A DNA stretch of 64,000 bases from Dyadobacter sp. CY345. GTDB lineage: Bacteria; Bacteroidota; Bacteroidia; Cytophagales; Spirosomataceae. The stretch is from positions 558,001-622,000 of the forward strand of contig NZ_JAKFFS010000003.1 of NCBI RefSeq assembly GCF_021502725.1, written 5' to 3'. Below the pieces are notes generated by a model, which was given only the letters and a program-made list of their open reading frames with translations, searched no databases and was not told the origin of the DNA. Position numbers and translations under genes: made by a program. How positions within the stretch are numbered: the stretch's first letter is position 1; each line of letters begins with the position of its first letter. Positions 56,935-64,000 of this stretch are shown here, piece by piece.

Positions 56935-58248
56935 ATGAAACGATTTTTTGAGACGATAAAACATATATTTTCGATTGAGGAGTTGAGAACCAGAATTCTC
57001 AACACTCTTTTGTTTATAACAATATTCCGTTTAGGGTCTTATGTAGCTTTGCCTGGTGTAGAACCGGATCAGATGAATTTTTCATCACAGGGTTTATTAG
57101 GTCTTCTTGATACTTTCTTAGGTGGAGCTTTTAGTAAAGCTTCCATCTTTGCTCTTGGTATCATGCCTTACATTTCTGCTTCCATTGCTATTCAGCTTTT
57201 GACTATGGCGCTGCCGTATTTCCAGAAGATGCAAAAAGAAGGAGAGTCCGGGCGTAAGAAGTTAAATCAAATTACAAGGGTTCTTACGATTGTTGTAACA
57301 CTGGTACAAGGAACTGCGTATTTAAATACAACGGTTCCTGATGAAGCATTGCTTGTTTCCCGCAGCTTGTTTTCTATATCATCTGTTTTTGTTCTTGCAG
57401 CCGGAACTATGTTCTGTATGTGGTTGGGAGAGCGTATTACGGATAAGGGTGTCGGAAATGGTATCTCTATGTTGATTATGATTGGTATTGTTTCCCGTTT
57501 TCCGGGTGCAATTCTTAAAGAGTTTCAATCAAGAGGAACGGGTGGAATTTTGCTTTTCGTTCTGGAAATCGTTGCCTTGTATTTCGTAATTATGGGTGCT
57601 GTAATGTTAACGCAAGCAGTACGTCGTATTCCGATACAATATGCAAAACAGGTAGTTGGTAACCGGGTTATGGGTGGCCAGCGTCAGTACCTTCCATTGA
57701 AATTGAACGCAGCTGGTGTTATGCCAATTATTTTCGCTCAGGCGTTAATGTTCATTCCTTCTCTTGGAGCCTCTTATTTTGCTGAAAAAAGTGACTTCGC
57801 TAGTAACGTTGCCACGATATTCGCAAATTATACAACCTGGCAGTACAATTTATTGTTTGCTTTCCTTATCATCGTTTTCACTTTCTTCTACACTGCAATC
57901 TCGGTTAATCCCCAGCAAATTGCAGATGATATGAAAAGAGGAGGCGGTTTTATCCCTGGTGTTAAACCAGGTCAGCAAACTTCTGAATACATCAGTTCTA
58001 TTCTTGACCGCATCACTTTCCCTGGTTCACTTATGTTAGCTCTTGTAGCTATCTTGCCTGCTTTTGCTAGTATGGCTGGTGTATCAACGGACTTCGCGCA
58101 TTTCTTCGGAGGAACGTCTTTACTTATTATGGTAGGTGTTGTTTTGGATACTTTGCAACAAGTTGAAAGTTACTTGCTGATGAGAAGATATGAAGGACTA
58201 ATGAAATCAGGACGTGTAAAAGGTAGGACTGAAAGTGTTGCTATCTGA
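56935..58248 (+). CDS. secY: Protein translocase subunit SecY
   Basis: SecY is the channel of the Sec translocon. The 437-residue protein has about ten membrane helices and the motifs GIMPYISASIAIQLLTMALP, GVGNGISMLIMIGIVSRFPG and NPQQIADDMKRGGGFIPGVK. Length is normal. It lies between rplO and map. Confidence 0.98.
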   Translation: MKRFFETIKHIFSIEELRTRILNTLLFITIFRLGSYVALPGVEPDQMNFSSQGLLGLLDTFLGGAFSKASIFALGIMPYISASIAIQLLTMALPYFQKMQKEGESGRKKLNQITRVLTIVVTLVQGTAYLNTTVPDEALLVSRSLFSISSVFVLAAGTMFCMWLGERITDKGVGNGISMLIMIGIVSRFPGAILKEFQSRGTGGILLFVLEIVALYFVIMGAVMLTQAVRRIPIQYAKQVVGNRVMGGQRQYLPLKLNAAGVMPIIFAQALMFIPSLGASYFAEKSDFASNVATIFANYTTWQYNLLFAFLIIVFTFFYTAISVNPQQIADDMKRGGGFIPGVKPGQQTSEYISSILDRITFPGSLMLALVAILPAFASMAGVSTDFAHFFGGTSLLIMVGVVLDTLQQVESYLLMRRYEGLMKSGRVKGRTESVAI

Positions 58249-58254
58249 TTTGGA

Positions 58255-59052
58255 ATGATCTATTTGAAAACAGAGGAGGAAATAAACCTCATTAAAGAAA
58301 GTGCACAGGTTTTAGGTAAGGCTCACGCCGAAGTGGCACAATGGATTAAACCAGGTATCACTACAAAAAAGCTTGACACTGTCGCTGAGGATTATATCAG
58401 GAGTTATGGAGGAATACCTTCATTTAAAGGCTTCAACAATTTCCCTGCTTCACTTTGTATGTCTGTAAATGAAGTAGTAGTTCACGGAATTCCCGGGAGT
58501 TATGAACTAAAAGACGGAGACATTGTTTCAATTGATTGCGGTGTTAAGTTAAATGGATTCCACAGCGACAGTGCTTATACATATCCTGTGGGCGAAGTAT
58601 CAAAAGAAGTGATGGATCTTTTAACTGCCACAAAAAAATCTCTTTATAAGGGAATTGAACAAGCAGTTGACGGATTAAGAATAGGTGATATAGGATTTGC
58701 GGTACAACACTATTGTGAACAAAGAGGTTACACCGTGGTTCGCGAACTTGTTGGACATGGCGTGGGAAGAGAACTTCACGAAAGTCCGGAAGTACCAAAT
58801 TACGGAAAAAGAGGAAAAGGATTACGTTTGAAAGAAGGAATGGTCCTGGCGATCGAACCGATGATTAACTTAGGTACTAAGTCAGTTATGCAGGAAAAAG
58901 ACGGCTGGACAATCAGGACAACGGATCGTAAATACTCAGCTCATTTTGAACATACGGTTGTTGTGCGTAAAGGTAAAGCTGAAATTCTTACCACTTTTGA
59001 TTATATAGAACAAGTCACGGCGAATACCAGCCTAATGGTTGAAGTAAAGTAA
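58255..59052 (+). CDS. map: Type I methionine aminopeptidase
   Basis: This enzyme removes the initiator Met from nascent proteins. The 265-residue product has metal ligands in DCGVKLNGFHSDSAYTY (two Asp), GHGVGRELHESPEVPNYG (His), LAIEPMIN (Glu) and FEHTVVV (Glu). It starts six bases after secY. Its place between secY and infA is typical of Bacteroidota and Gram-positive clusters. Confidence 0.97.
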   Translation: MIYLKTEEEINLIKESAQVLGKAHAEVAQWIKPGITTKKLDTVAEDYIRSYGGIPSFKGFNNFPASLCMSVNEVVVHGIPGSYELKDGDIVSIDCGVKLNGFHSDSAYTYPVGEVSKEVMDLLTATKKSLYKGIEQAVDGLRIGDIGFAVQHYCEQRGYTVVRELVGHGVGRELHESPEVPNYGKRGKGLRLKEGMVLAIEPMINLGTKSVMQEKDGWTIRTTDRKYSAHFEHTVVVRKGKAEILTTFDYIEQVTANTSLMVEVK

Positions 59053-59064
59053 TAAAAGCTACGA

Positions 59065-59283
59065 ATGGCAAAACAAGCATCAATTGAACAAGACGGGGTC
59101 ATTTTAGAAGCGCTCTCGAATGCAATGTTTCGTGTAATATTAGAAAATAAGCACGAGGTAATAGCACACATTTCAGGTAAAATGAGGATGCACTATATTA
59201 AAATTTTACCTGGCGACCGTGTAAAGCTTGAAATGTCTCCATACGACTTATCAAAAGCGAGAATTGTATACCGATACAAATAA
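59065..59283 (+). CDS. infA: Translation initiation factor IF-1
   Basis: IF-1 binds the 30S A site during initiation. The 72-residue S1-fold protein has [40 protein letters not shown] and [11 protein letters not shown]. Length and position are standard. Confidence 0.98.
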   Translation: MAKQASIEQDGVILEALSNAMFRVILENKHEVIAHISGKMRMHYIKILPGDRVKLEMSPYDLSKARIVYRYK

Positions 59284-59331
59284 GCTAAGAATTTGAATAG
59301 ATTAGTTTAGGAAATAACTATTGTAAGTAAC

Positions 59332-59448
59332 ATGAAAGTTAAAGCATCAGTAAAAAAGCGCAGTGTAGACTGCAAAGTCATACGCCGGAAGGGTAAAGTC
59401 TACGTAATTAATAAGAAGAACCCACGGTATAAACAAAGACAAGGTTAA
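59332..59448 (+). CDS. rpmJ: 50S ribosomal protein L36 (zinc-less form)
   Basis: This 38-residue protein reads [20 protein letters not shown] and ends [12 protein letters not shown], matching L36 in length and both ends. Only one of the four usual zinc ligands (Cys14) remains, so it is the C-minus form. It lies between infA and rpsM as expected. Confidence 0.96.
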   Translation: MKVKASVKKRSVDCKVIRRKGKVYVINKKNPRYKQRQG

Positions 59449-59453
59449 TAATT

Positions 59454-59831
59454 ATGGCACGTATTTCAGGAGTTGATATCCCCGACCGTAAAAGAGGCGA
59501 AATTGCCTTAACTTACATTTTTGGAATTGGTCGCAGTACTGCGAAGAAAATTCTGGACAAAGCAGGTGTGGATCTGGATAAAAAGGTACTTGACTGGTCA
59601 GATGAAGAGTCAGGGGCTATTCGTTCTGTAATTACAGGCGAATATAAAGTAGAGGGAGCACTAAAGTCGGAGGTTCAATTGAGTATCAAACGCTTAATGG
59701 ATATTGCTTGTTACCGTGGCCTTCGTCATCGTAAGGGATTGCCATTGCGCGGACAGAGAACTAAGAATAACTCTCGTACTCGTAAGGGTAAACGCAAGAC
59801 AATCGCGAACAAGAAAAAGGCTACTAAATAA
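59454..59831 (+). CDS. rpsM: 30S ribosomal protein S13
   Basis: S13 bridges the 30S head to the 50S subunit. The 125-residue product has [38 protein letters not shown] and the signature [20 protein letters not shown]. It opens the alpha-operon segment, five bases after rpmJ. Confidence 0.98.
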   Translation: MARISGVDIPDRKRGEIALTYIFGIGRSTAKKILDKAGVDLDKKVLDWSDEESGAIRSVITGEYKVEGALKSEVQLSIKRLMDIACYRGLRHRKGLPLRGQRTKNNSRTRKGKRKTIANKKKATK

Positions 59832-59873
59832 ACAATGAGTGTGGCATCACAGCCACTTCTTATTCCATAAGCA

Positions 59874-60269
59874 ATGGCACAAAATAAAAGAAAAGACAAG
59901 GCAAAGAAGAGAGTTGTTGTAGTAGAATCGGTGGGTCAGGTACACATCAGAGCTTCTTTCAACAACATCATCATCTCTATCACTAACAGCAATGGACAGG
60001 TGATCTCATGGGCTTCGGCTGGTAAAATGGGATTCCGTGGTTCTAAGAAAAACACACCTTATGCAGCTCAGACTGCGGCACAGAACTGTGCTCAGGTAGC
60101 GTTTGATCTTGGAATGCGTAAAGCTGAAATTTTTGTTAAAGGACCTGGTTCAGGTCGTGAGTCTGCGATCCGTACGATTCAAAATGCAGGAATTGAAGTA
60201 ACCACGATCCGTGATATTACTCCACTTCCTCACAACGGATGTCGTCCTCCGAAAAGAAGAAGAGTTTAG
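59874..60269 (+). CDS. rpsK: 30S ribosomal protein S11
   Basis: S11 forms part of the 30S platform. The 131-residue product has [40 protein letters not shown] and the C-terminus [16 protein letters not shown]. The N-terminal 17 residues are strongly basic. Confidence 0.98.
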   Translation: MAQNKRKDKAKKRVVVVESVGQVHIRASFNNIIISITNSNGQVISWASAGKMGFRGSKKNTPYAAQTAAQNCAQVAFDLGMRKAEIFVKGPGSGRESAIRTIQNAGIEVTTIRDITPLPHNGCRPPKRRRV

Positions 60270-60360
60270 TTTATTTTTTATCCAATGATTCCTTCATTCG
60301 TAATTTGGACACTGGGGTTACAGAATGGTTATCATTAACATTACAAACAATTAGTATCAA

Positions 60361-60966
60361 ATGGCTCGTTACACAGGTCCCAAATCCAAGATTGCAAGAC
60401 GCTACGGAGAACCAATTTTAGGCCCTAGCAAAGCACTTGCAAAGAAAAATTACCCACCCGGAGTACACGGTAAGGGTCGTCGTTCCAAAAAATCGGAATA
60501 CGCTTTACAATTAATGGAAAAGCAAAAAGTTAAGTTTATCTACGGTATTCTTGAAAGACAGTTTCGTAATCTATTCGAAAAAGCGTCTGTAAAAGAAGGT
60601 CTTACTGGTGAAAACTTACTTCGTTTCTGCGAAGCTCGTCTTGATAACACAGTTTATCGTTTAGGTATTGCACCTACAAGACGTGCAGCTCGTCAGTTGG
60701 TTTCTCATAAACACATCCTTGTTGATGGAGAAATCGTTAACATTCCTTCCTATTCTTTACGTCCTGGACAAACTGTTACAGTTCGTGAAAAATCTAAATC
60801 TCTTGAAGCTGTTTCGGAAAGCTTAGCTGGCCACAGTTCAAAAGGATTCAACTGGTTGGAATGGAATGGACAAGAGCTTTCAGGTAAGTTCATAACTTTC
60901 CCTGACCGCGAGCAGATTCCTGAAAACATCAACGAGCAACTTATCGTTGAGTTGTACTCGAAATAA
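60361..60966 (+). CDS. rpsD: 30S ribosomal protein S4
   Basis: S4 nucleates 30S assembly and represses the alpha operon in E. coli. The 201-residue product has [20 protein letters not shown] and the S4 domain [41 protein letters not shown] structured leader with three hairpins separates it from rpoA. Confidence 0.98.
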   Translation: MARYTGPKSKIARRYGEPILGPSKALAKKNYPPGVHGKGRRSKKSEYALQLMEKQKVKFIYGILERQFRNLFEKASVKEGLTGENLLRFCEARLDNTVYRLGIAPTRRAARQLVSHKHILVDGEIVNIPSYSLRPGQTVTVREKSKSLEAVSESLAGHSSKGFNWLEWNGQELSGKFITFPDREQIPENINEQLIVELYSK

Positions 60967-60989
60967 TAAGTAATCTTCAAAATTTTATG

Positions 60990-61094
60990 AGCACGCTTCA
61001 TTCTTGGAGCGTGCTTGTAGCCGAAAAACGGCAATATTTGCGATCGCAAAGGTAACGGTAGCGTGATCAACTATCATTTACTACTATAAAAGGA
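60990..61094 (+). promoter_or_regulatory. Structured leader of rpoA with Shine-Dalgarno sequence
   Basis: Three successive hairpins can form: AGCACGCT with AGCGTGCT (60990-61015), GCCG with CGGC (61020-61032) and the perfect palindrome TTTGCGATCGCAAA (61037-61050). AAAGGAG at 61088-61094 then lies nine bases before the rpoA ATG, a good Shine-Dalgarno sequence. AATATTTG (61033-61040) is a weak -7-like element, so an internal promoter is possible. Confidence 0.6.
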
Positions 61095-61103
61095 GCAAGG
61101 ACT

Positions 61104-62093
61104 ATGTCAATATTAGCTTTCCAAATGCCTGATAAGGTCGTCATGGAAAAAGCAGACGACTTTCACGGGTTGTTTGAATTTAAGCCTTTAGAGAAAGGGT
61201 ATGGCGTAACAATCGGTAATGCATTACGCAGGATTCTTCTTTCATCTTTGGAAGGCTATGCCATCACGAGCGTGAAGTTCCCTGGTGTGCTTCATGAATT
61301 TTCGTCCATTGAAGGTATTGTTGAGGATGTAACAGAAATCATCCTGAACCTTAAGATGGTTCGATTTAAAAAAGTATCGGATTTAAACGAAAGCAGAATA
61401 GTTGTTAATCTTAAAAATGTTTCGGTTATCACAGCCGGTGACATCAGCAAGTTTACCAGCGCTTTTGAAGTTTTAAATCCTGATCAAGTAATTTGTCATA
61501 TTGACGACAACAAGGAGTTCGAAATGGAACTTTTGTTGGATAAAGGAAGAGGATACGTTCCTGCTGATGAGCCAAGAGCAAATGAATTGCCTTTTGGATA
61601 CATCGCAATGGACTCGATCTATACGCCGATTAAAAATGTTAAATACAGCGTTGAAAATACGCGCGTTGAACAACGTACCGATTACGAACGTCTTTTAATT
61701 GATATTCAAACTGACGGGTCAATCCACCCTGAAGATGCTCTTAAAGGAGCTGCGAATATTTTGATTCAACACTTTATGCTATTCTCTGATCAGACGATGA
61801 CGTTTGAGAAGCAGAAAGCTGAGGAAGATAATCAGGTTGATGAAGAAATGTTGCGTATGAGGAAATTGCTTAAAACTTCATTGTCAGAGTTGGATCTTTC
61901 AGTTCGTGCATACAACTGTTTGAAATCAGCTGACGTGAAATCTTTGGGTGATTTAGTAAGACTTGAAATTTCGGACATGATGAAGTTCCGTAACTTCGGT
62001 AAAAAATCTCTGACTGAGTTGGAGCAACTTGTTGCTGACAAACAACTCGTATTTGGAATGGATGTTGCCAAATATCGTTTGGACGAAGAATAA
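61104..62093 (+). CDS. rpoA: RNA polymerase alpha subunit
   Basis: The alpha subunit dimerises to start RNA polymerase assembly. The 329-residue protein has the N-terminal domain ([35 protein letters not shown]) and the DNA-binding C-terminal domain ([36 protein letters not shown]) joined by an acidic linker. Unlike its neighbours it has a real Shine-Dalgarno sequence and a hairpin-rich leader. Confidence 0.98.
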   Translation: MSILAFQMPDKVVMEKADDFHGLFEFKPLEKGYGVTIGNALRRILLSSLEGYAITSVKFPGVLHEFSSIEGIVEDVTEIILNLKMVRFKKVSDLNESRIVVNLKNVSVITAGDISKFTSAFEVLNPDQVICHIDDNKEFEMELLLDKGRGYVPADEPRANELPFGYIAMDSIYTPIKNVKYSVENTRVEQRTDYERLLIDIQTDGSIHPEDALKGAANILIQHFMLFSDQTMTFEKQKAEEDNQVDEEMLRMRKLLKTSLSELDLSVRAYNCLKSADVKSLGDLVRLEISDMMKFRNFGKKSLTELEQLVADKQLVFGMDVAKYRLDEE

Positions 62094-62167
62094 AATAAAT
62101 TCCATAATAAGTATGTATTCTGTAGCGCGTAGAAATGCGCAGCTCGAAGCAACTAAACAAAAACAAA

Positions 62168-62734
62168 ATGAGACACGGAAGAAAAGTAAATCACCTGGGA
62201 AGAACGCATTCACACAGAAAAGCAATGCTTGCGAATATGGCTTCCTCGTTGATTCTTCACAAAAGAATTGAGACAACGCTTGCAAAAGCGAAAGAACTTA
62301 AAAAGTTTGTTGAGCCTTTGTTGACTCGCGCCAAAGAAGATACGACACACAATCGTCGTGTGATCTTTGGTTATTTGAATGACAAAGAATCAGTTAAAGA
62401 ACTTTTTGGTACTATTTCTGATAAAATTGCTGACCGTCCGGGCGGATACACGCGTATCATCAAATTGGGTAACCGTTTGGGTGATGCCGCTGAAATGTCT
62501 TTGATGGAACTTGTTGATTTCAACGACGCATTATTACTTGCTAACGCAGACAAACCTGTGAAAACTCGTCGTAGCCGTCGTGGTGGTAAAAAAGAAGGCG
62601 GATCTGAAACACCAGCAGTAGAAGCAGCACCAGCTGCACCGAAAGCTGATTTCCCGATCGTTGCTGAAGACGAAACACCAGAAGCTCCAAAAGCTGAGTC
62701 TGATGAAACTCAAAATGATGCTAAAAGCGAATAA
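62168..62734 (+). CDS. rplQ: 50S ribosomal protein L17 with long acidic C-terminal tail
   Basis: L17 lies near the tunnel exit. The core has [40 protein letters not shown] and [19 protein letters not shown]. After about residue 120 a low-complexity tail of roughly 65 residues rich in Ala, Glu, Pro and Lys follows (for example [15 protein letters not shown]), making 188 residues. ATG 62168 is the canonical start. It ends the superoperon. Confidence 0.97.
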   Translation: MRHGRKVNHLGRTHSHRKAMLANMASSLILHKRIETTLAKAKELKKFVEPLLTRAKEDTTHNRRVIFGYLNDKESVKELFGTISDKIADRPGGYTRIIKLGNRLGDAAEMSLMELVDFNDALLLANADKPVKTRRSRRGGKKEGGSETPAVEAAPAAPKADFPIVAEDETPEAPKAESDETQNDAKSE

Positions 62735-62765
62735 TTTAGTGGACAGCATCCGATAAATATTAATT

Positions 62766-62801
62766 AAAAGGGTTAAACGTTTTCGTTTAGCCCTTTTTTT
62801 T
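62766..62801 (+). terminator. Terminator of the ribosomal superoperon
   Basis: AAAAGGGTTAAACG and CGTTTAGCCCTTTT form a 14-base-pair stem with one wobble and a TTTT loop, followed by more T residues, 31 bases after the rplQ stop. Confidence 0.93.
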
Positions 62802-62814
62802 GACTAAAAATATA

Positions 62815-62822
62815 TACTTTTG
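62815..62822 (+). promoter_or_regulatory. -7 element of the carA promoter
   Basis: TACTTTTG fits TAnnTTTG and is followed by CAGCGCC, the usual start-site context. The position of a -33 element would overlap the T-run of the upstream terminator, and no clear TTTG at 19 bases is present. Confidence 0.6.
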
Positions 62823-62844
62823 CAGCGCCAAATTCAATAGCAAG

Positions 62845-62896
62845 ATGGTGCTTTGTCTCTTACAGTTCATGAATTGAACTGCTTTAACCGTAAGAG
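62845..62896 (+). promoter_or_regulatory. Structured carA leader with possible leader peptide
   Basis: CTCTTAC (62857-62863) can pair with GTAAGAG (62890-62896), enclosing an inner CAGTTCA/TGAACTG hairpin. A ten-codon open frame, MVLCLLQFMN (62845-62877), ends inside the inner stem. Both suggest translational or attenuation control of carA, which is inference. Confidence 0.4.
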
Positions 62897-62927
62897 CGTT
62901 ATAATTAGCAAATCGATTTAACCATAT

Positions 62928-64000
62928 ATGAATCAAAAGAAAGAGGCTTTATTACTGCTGGAAGACGGAACAGCATATAGAGGGTTAGCTTTAGGGATAG
63001 ACGGCACAACCGGTGGCGAGATCTGCTTTAACACGGGAATGACGGGGTATCAGGAAATTTATACTGACCCTTCCTATTTTGGACAAATCATAGTGAATAC
63101 CAATTCCCATATCGGAAATTATGGCGTTCAGCTGGAAGATGAAGAAGAGTCGAATTCTGTGAAAATTAAGGGAATGGTATGTAATACTTTCTCATCAGTC
63201 TACTCACGCGACACGGCAGACTTCTCTTTACAGGAATATTTTGAAAGGGCGAAAATTGTTGGTGTTAGTAATGTTGACACCAGACATATTGTTCGCCACG
63301 TTCGTGAAAGGGGAGTAATGAACGCCATCATTTCATCCCAGATCCTGGATGAAAAAGAATTGATGGACGAATTGCACAAAGTGCCTTCCATGGATGGTCT
63401 TGAATTATCGTCTCTTGTAACCACGGACACGCCTTATTTCATGGGCACTGAAACTGGAAGCAAATGGAGAATTGCGGTAATGGATTATGGTATCAAGAAA
63501 AGCATTCTGAACAATCTTACACAGCGCGGATGTTACTGCAAGGTTTTCCCTGCACAAGCGTCTTTTGAAGAAGTAATGAGCTGGAACCCGGACGGATTTT
63601 TTATCTCGAATGGACCAGGCGATCCATCAGCGATGCCATACGCAATTAAGACTGTGGACGAAATGGTAAAAACAGGCAAACCATTATTTGGTATTTGTCT
63701 TGGTCACCAGTTGCTGGCTCTTTCAAGCGGAATTAATACATATAAAATGCACCACGGCCACCGTGGCTTAAATCATCCGGTTAAAAACCTGATCACGGGT
63801 TTGTGCGAGATCACATCTCAAAATCATGGTTTTGCGGTAAATCCTGACGAAATCCAGAGTCACCCAGACGTTGAGATTACACACGTTAACCTGAATGATA
63901 AAACGATTGAAGGAATTCGTCGTAAAGATTATCCTGCTTTCTCGGTACAGTATCATCCGGAAGCTTCACCAGGACCGCATGATTCACGCTACTTGTTTGA
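62928..64000 (+). CDS. carA: Carbamoyl-phosphate synthase small subunit (partial at 3' end)
   Basis: CarA supplies ammonia from glutamine for carbamoyl phosphate in pyrimidine and arginine synthesis. About 357 codons are visible and the gene runs off the window, probably only a few codons short of its end. The N-terminal domain (LLLLEDGTAYRGLALG, FNTGMTGYQEIYTDPSYFGQ) is followed by a class I glutamine amidotransferase with FGICLGHQLLALSSG (catalytic Cys), HHGHRGLNHPV and VQYHPEASPGP (His and Glu). The leader carries an unusual stem-loop. Confidence 0.97.
   Translation, partial: MNQKKEALLLLEDGTAYRGLALGIDGTTGGEICFNTGMTGYQEIYTDPSYFGQIIVNTNSHIGNYGVQLEDEEESNSVKIKGMVCNTFSSVYSRDTADFSLQEYFERAKIVGVSNVDTRHIVRHVRERGVMNAIISSQILDEKELMDELHKVPSMDGLELSSLVTTDTPYFMGTETGSKWRIAVMDYGIKKSILNNLTQRGCYCKVFPAQASFEEVMSWNPDGFFISNGPGDPSAMPYAIKTVDEMVKTGKPLFGICLGHQLLALSSGINTYKMHHGHRGLNHPVKNLITGLCEITSQNHGFAVNPDEIQSHPDVEITHVNLNDKTIEGIRRKDYPAFSVQYHPEASPGPHDSRYLF

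Overview
The window looks like chromosomal DNA of a Bacteroidota bacterium of the Cytophagales type; Dyadobacter or a close relative is my best guess, inferred from protein style rather than from a database match. Evidence for the phylum: promoters of the TAnnTTTG / TTTG type, near absence of Shine-Dalgarno sequences, a type IX secretion (T9SS) sorting domain on a giant protease, a PorE-like OmpA lipoprotein, a FecI-like sigma factor, many lipoproteins, and methionine aminopeptidase lying between secY and infA. No rRNA, tRNA, CRISPR array or intact mobile element was seen.

Layout. 1-2.1 kb: the 5' part of mannonate dehydratase (uxuA) diverges from a LacI-type regulator, with a near-palindromic LacI operator between them. 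2.1-3.1 kb: a frameshifted remnant of an Rpn/PD-(D/E)XK nuclease gene, then a Uma2-type nuclease gene. 3.0-9.8 kb: a tight four-gene minus-strand unit coding for a sugar-kinase/HAD-phosphatase fusion, a secreted BNR sialidase-like protein, a large lipoprotein with a helical toroid-like region, and a YidR-like propeller. It looks like an undescribed glycan or sugar-acid pathway. 10.4-16.7 kb: housekeeping and envelope genes (ECF sigma factor, lipoprotein, lgt, yidD, MoxR ATPase, prmC, ribD, aroE). 17-22.4 kb: a 1792-residue subtilisin-family T9SS cargo protein. 22.5-30.6 kb: amidase, exported nucleoside hydrolase, then a GH20 hexosaminidase, a sugar MFS transporter and a XylR/AraC-type regulator, which suggests an amino-sugar uptake unit. 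30.7-41.2 kb: M13 peptidase, peptide transporter, coiled-coil membrane protein, lemA-TPM-TPM operon, a divergent DASH-like photolyase lacking its C-terminal tail, and the OmpA/PD40/TPR lipoprotein.

41.7-62.8 kb: the fused str-S10-spc-alpha translation superoperon from rpsL to rplQ, all on the plus strand, followed by carA, which runs off the window. It makes ribosomal proteins, EF-G, SecY, methionine aminopeptidase, IF-1 and RNA polymerase alpha. Several strong Bacteroidota promoters punctuate it. Two things break its usual pattern: a leucine-rich-repeat lipoprotein gene sits between rpsG and fusA, flanked by two almost identical hairpins, and rpoA has a structured leader with a genuine Shine-Dalgarno sequence, which is rare in this phylum.

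Most of the window is ordinary. The most rewarding places for a second look are the rpsD-rpoA leader, the insertion in the str operon, the four-gene sugar operon and the degenerate photolyase.
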